A program made the position numbers and the translations under genes. Positions 11,270-12,062 of a stretch of DNA of 12,062 bases are shown here, in pieces (position 1 is the stretch's first letter; the number at the start of each line of letters is the position of its first letter). The DNA comes from SVKR01 sp963605115 (GTDB lineage Bacteria; Bacillota; Clostridia; Oscillospirales; Oscillospiraceae). The stretch covers positions 1-12,062 of the forward strand of contig CAVCTM010000061.1 of the NCBI GenBank assembly GCA_963605115.1, written 5' to 3'. Under the pieces are notes generated by a model. That model did no database searches. It was not told where the DNA came from and was given only the letters and a program-made list of their open reading frames with translations.

Positions 11270-11779
11270 ATGGACAAAAAGCGATGGACGGCGCTGGTGC
11301 TGACGCTTTTGATCTGGGCGGGGAGTCTGCTCGGCTGCCGGGCGATCGCGCGCAGCCGGGTGCGGGAGCAGTACCGCAGCTATGCGCGGCAGGCGCTCAG
11401 CACCGAGGTGCTCTCCTGTCTCCATCTGACGGACACCGCGATCGACGAAGCGCTCGCGTCCGGGGAGCCGGTCTCCTGCGCGGAGATCGCGCGGAATTTC
11501 GCCGTCGCCGCGGAGATGCAGCGCGTTCTGCGGAACACCTATCTCCGGGATGAGCCCGGCGGCATCTCCGTGTCCTACGGTGTGTGGTTATCCTGCCGCG
11601 CGCGGATCGAGGCGCTCGCCGGCGCCGGTGCGGAGGAGCAGACCGCCTTTTCCCGTGCCCTCGGCGCGCTCTGCAAGGAGGAAAAGCTGCGCTTTGACTC
11701 CCCTGCCGGCGAGGATTTCGAACAGAAGCTCACCGCGCTGGAGACCAAGCTCGCCGCGCTGCTGGAGGAGCAGGACTGA
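11270..11779 (+). CDS. Small putative lipoprotein of unknown function
   Basis: I do not recognise a family for this 169-aa protein. The N-terminus is a basic stretch (MDKKRW) and a hydrophobic core, followed by LLGC with Cys at residue 23. This is consistent with a lipoprotein signal peptide cleaved before C23; a single N-terminal membrane anchor is the alternative. The mature part is mostly helical in character, with alternating charged and Ala/Leu residues, a few cysteines (C50, C70, C107, C133 approximately) and a coiled-coil-like end (about 150-168, KLTALETKLAALLEEQD). AAGGAGG nine bases before the ATG supports the start. It is a stand-alone gene, divergent from the ZIP transporter, so any link with metal transport is only positional. 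Confidence 0.8.
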   Translation: MDKKRWTALVLTLLIWAGSLLGCRAIARSRVREQYRSYARQALSTEVLSCLHLTDTAIDEALASGEPVSCAEIARNFAVAAEMQRVLRNTYLRDEPGGISVSYGVWLSCRARIEALAGAGAEEQTAFSRALGALCKEEKLRFDSPAGEDFEQKLTALETKLAALLEEQD

Positions 11780-11794
11780 CAAGCCCGCAAAAGC

Positions 11795-11830
11795 GAAAAA
11801 GCCGCGTCCCCGTTCCGGGGACGCGGCTGA
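11795..11830 (-). terminator. Strong hairpin with minus-strand T-tract
   Basis: A perfect AGCCGCGTCCCCG/CGGGGACGCGGCT stem. The T-run (GGCTTTTTCGCTTTTGC) follows on the minus strand, so it best terminates transcripts coming from beyond the right edge. On the plus strand it lies just after the lipoprotein stop but lacks a U-tract. Confidence 0.7.
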
Positions 11831-11859
11831 GAGTGTCAAAGAACTCTGCGAACTGCGAT

Positions 11860-12014
11860 TTTAAAGGCTCCCGAAGTGCAAGGGGAGCTGGCGCGAAGCG
11901 CCTGAGGGGTTGTTGCCAAGCCTGCGCAAACGCCAAGCTTGGATATTGCGTCAGCTTACAACCCTCCAGTCAGCCTTCGGCTGACAGCCTCCCTTGCACA
12001 GGGAGGTCTTTAAA
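11860..12014. repeat. Complete ~155-bp inverted-repeat element
   Basis: Same orientation as the copy at 72-227: TTTAAAGGCTCCC start, the core CGCAAACGCCAAGCTTGG, a CAGTCAGCC-TTCG hairpin, a CCTCCC/GGGAGG hairpin, and a CTTTAAA end. The left-arm hairpin has lost complementarity (CCCGAAGTGCAAGGGG), which suggests decay. The last 48 bases of the window hold only a GCGGC-TTC-GCCGC hairpin and no gene. Confidence 0.8.
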
Positions 12015-12062
12015 TTGTGCGGCTTCGCCGCGTCGATGACCTTTTTTGACACACTCAAAAGC

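Overview
The window is GC-rich with strong purine-rich ribosome binding sites, a type-I NifS/IscU/Rrf2 iron-sulfur module and abundant hairpin-type intergenic repeats. This suggests a strictly anaerobic, high-GC clostridial chromosome (Oscillospirales-like gut Firmicute). That placement is inferred from gene style and repeats; no marker gene is present.

Layout. 1-480 holds no gene: it carries one partial and one complete copy of a ~155-bp inverted repeat with TTTAAA ends, then five consecutive hairpins. 481-3129 (minus strand) is an isc-type locus: an Rrf2/IscR-like regulator on its own transcript, a bidirectional terminator, a promoter overlapped by a perfect 9-9-9 palindrome, then a single ORF joining a MOSC domain to a NifS/IscS cysteine desulfurase, then IscU. 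3130-3449 holds the iscR-like promoter, an inverted-repeat copy and a terminator. 3450-6959 (minus strand) is a three-gene operon: a cytoplasmic molybdenum/tungsten-bis-pterin oxidoreductase of the DMSO reductase superfamily, a small two-cluster ferredoxin subunit, and a DUF4213/DUF364 protein. A LysR regulator (7218-8111, plus) is transcribed divergently from it. A hairpin-rich gap follows, then an overlapping membrane pair: a PAP2-type phosphatase and a YjdF/DUF2238-like protein. After a strong terminator comes a nested inverted-repeat element (9930-10196). A ZIP metal transporter (minus) and a small putative lipoprotein (plus) follow, and the window ends in a further repeat copy.

How the genes fit together. 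The left half is metal-sulfur biochemistry: sulfur mobilisation (NifS), Fe-S scaffold (IscU), its sensor (Rrf2), a MOSC domain (a family tied to molybdenum cofactor sulfur chemistry), and next door a Mo/W enzyme with an Fe-S electron carrier and a putative metal-chelation protein. The most notable observation is the MOSC-NifS single ORF. It has the reverse domain order of eukaryotic Moco sulfurase, and its linker contains a Shine-Dalgarno and ATG that could also give free NifS. The substrate of the Mo/W enzyme cannot be read from sequence. The right half (lipid phosphatase pair, ZIP transporter, lipoprotein) looks like ordinary housekeeping content separated by repeats.
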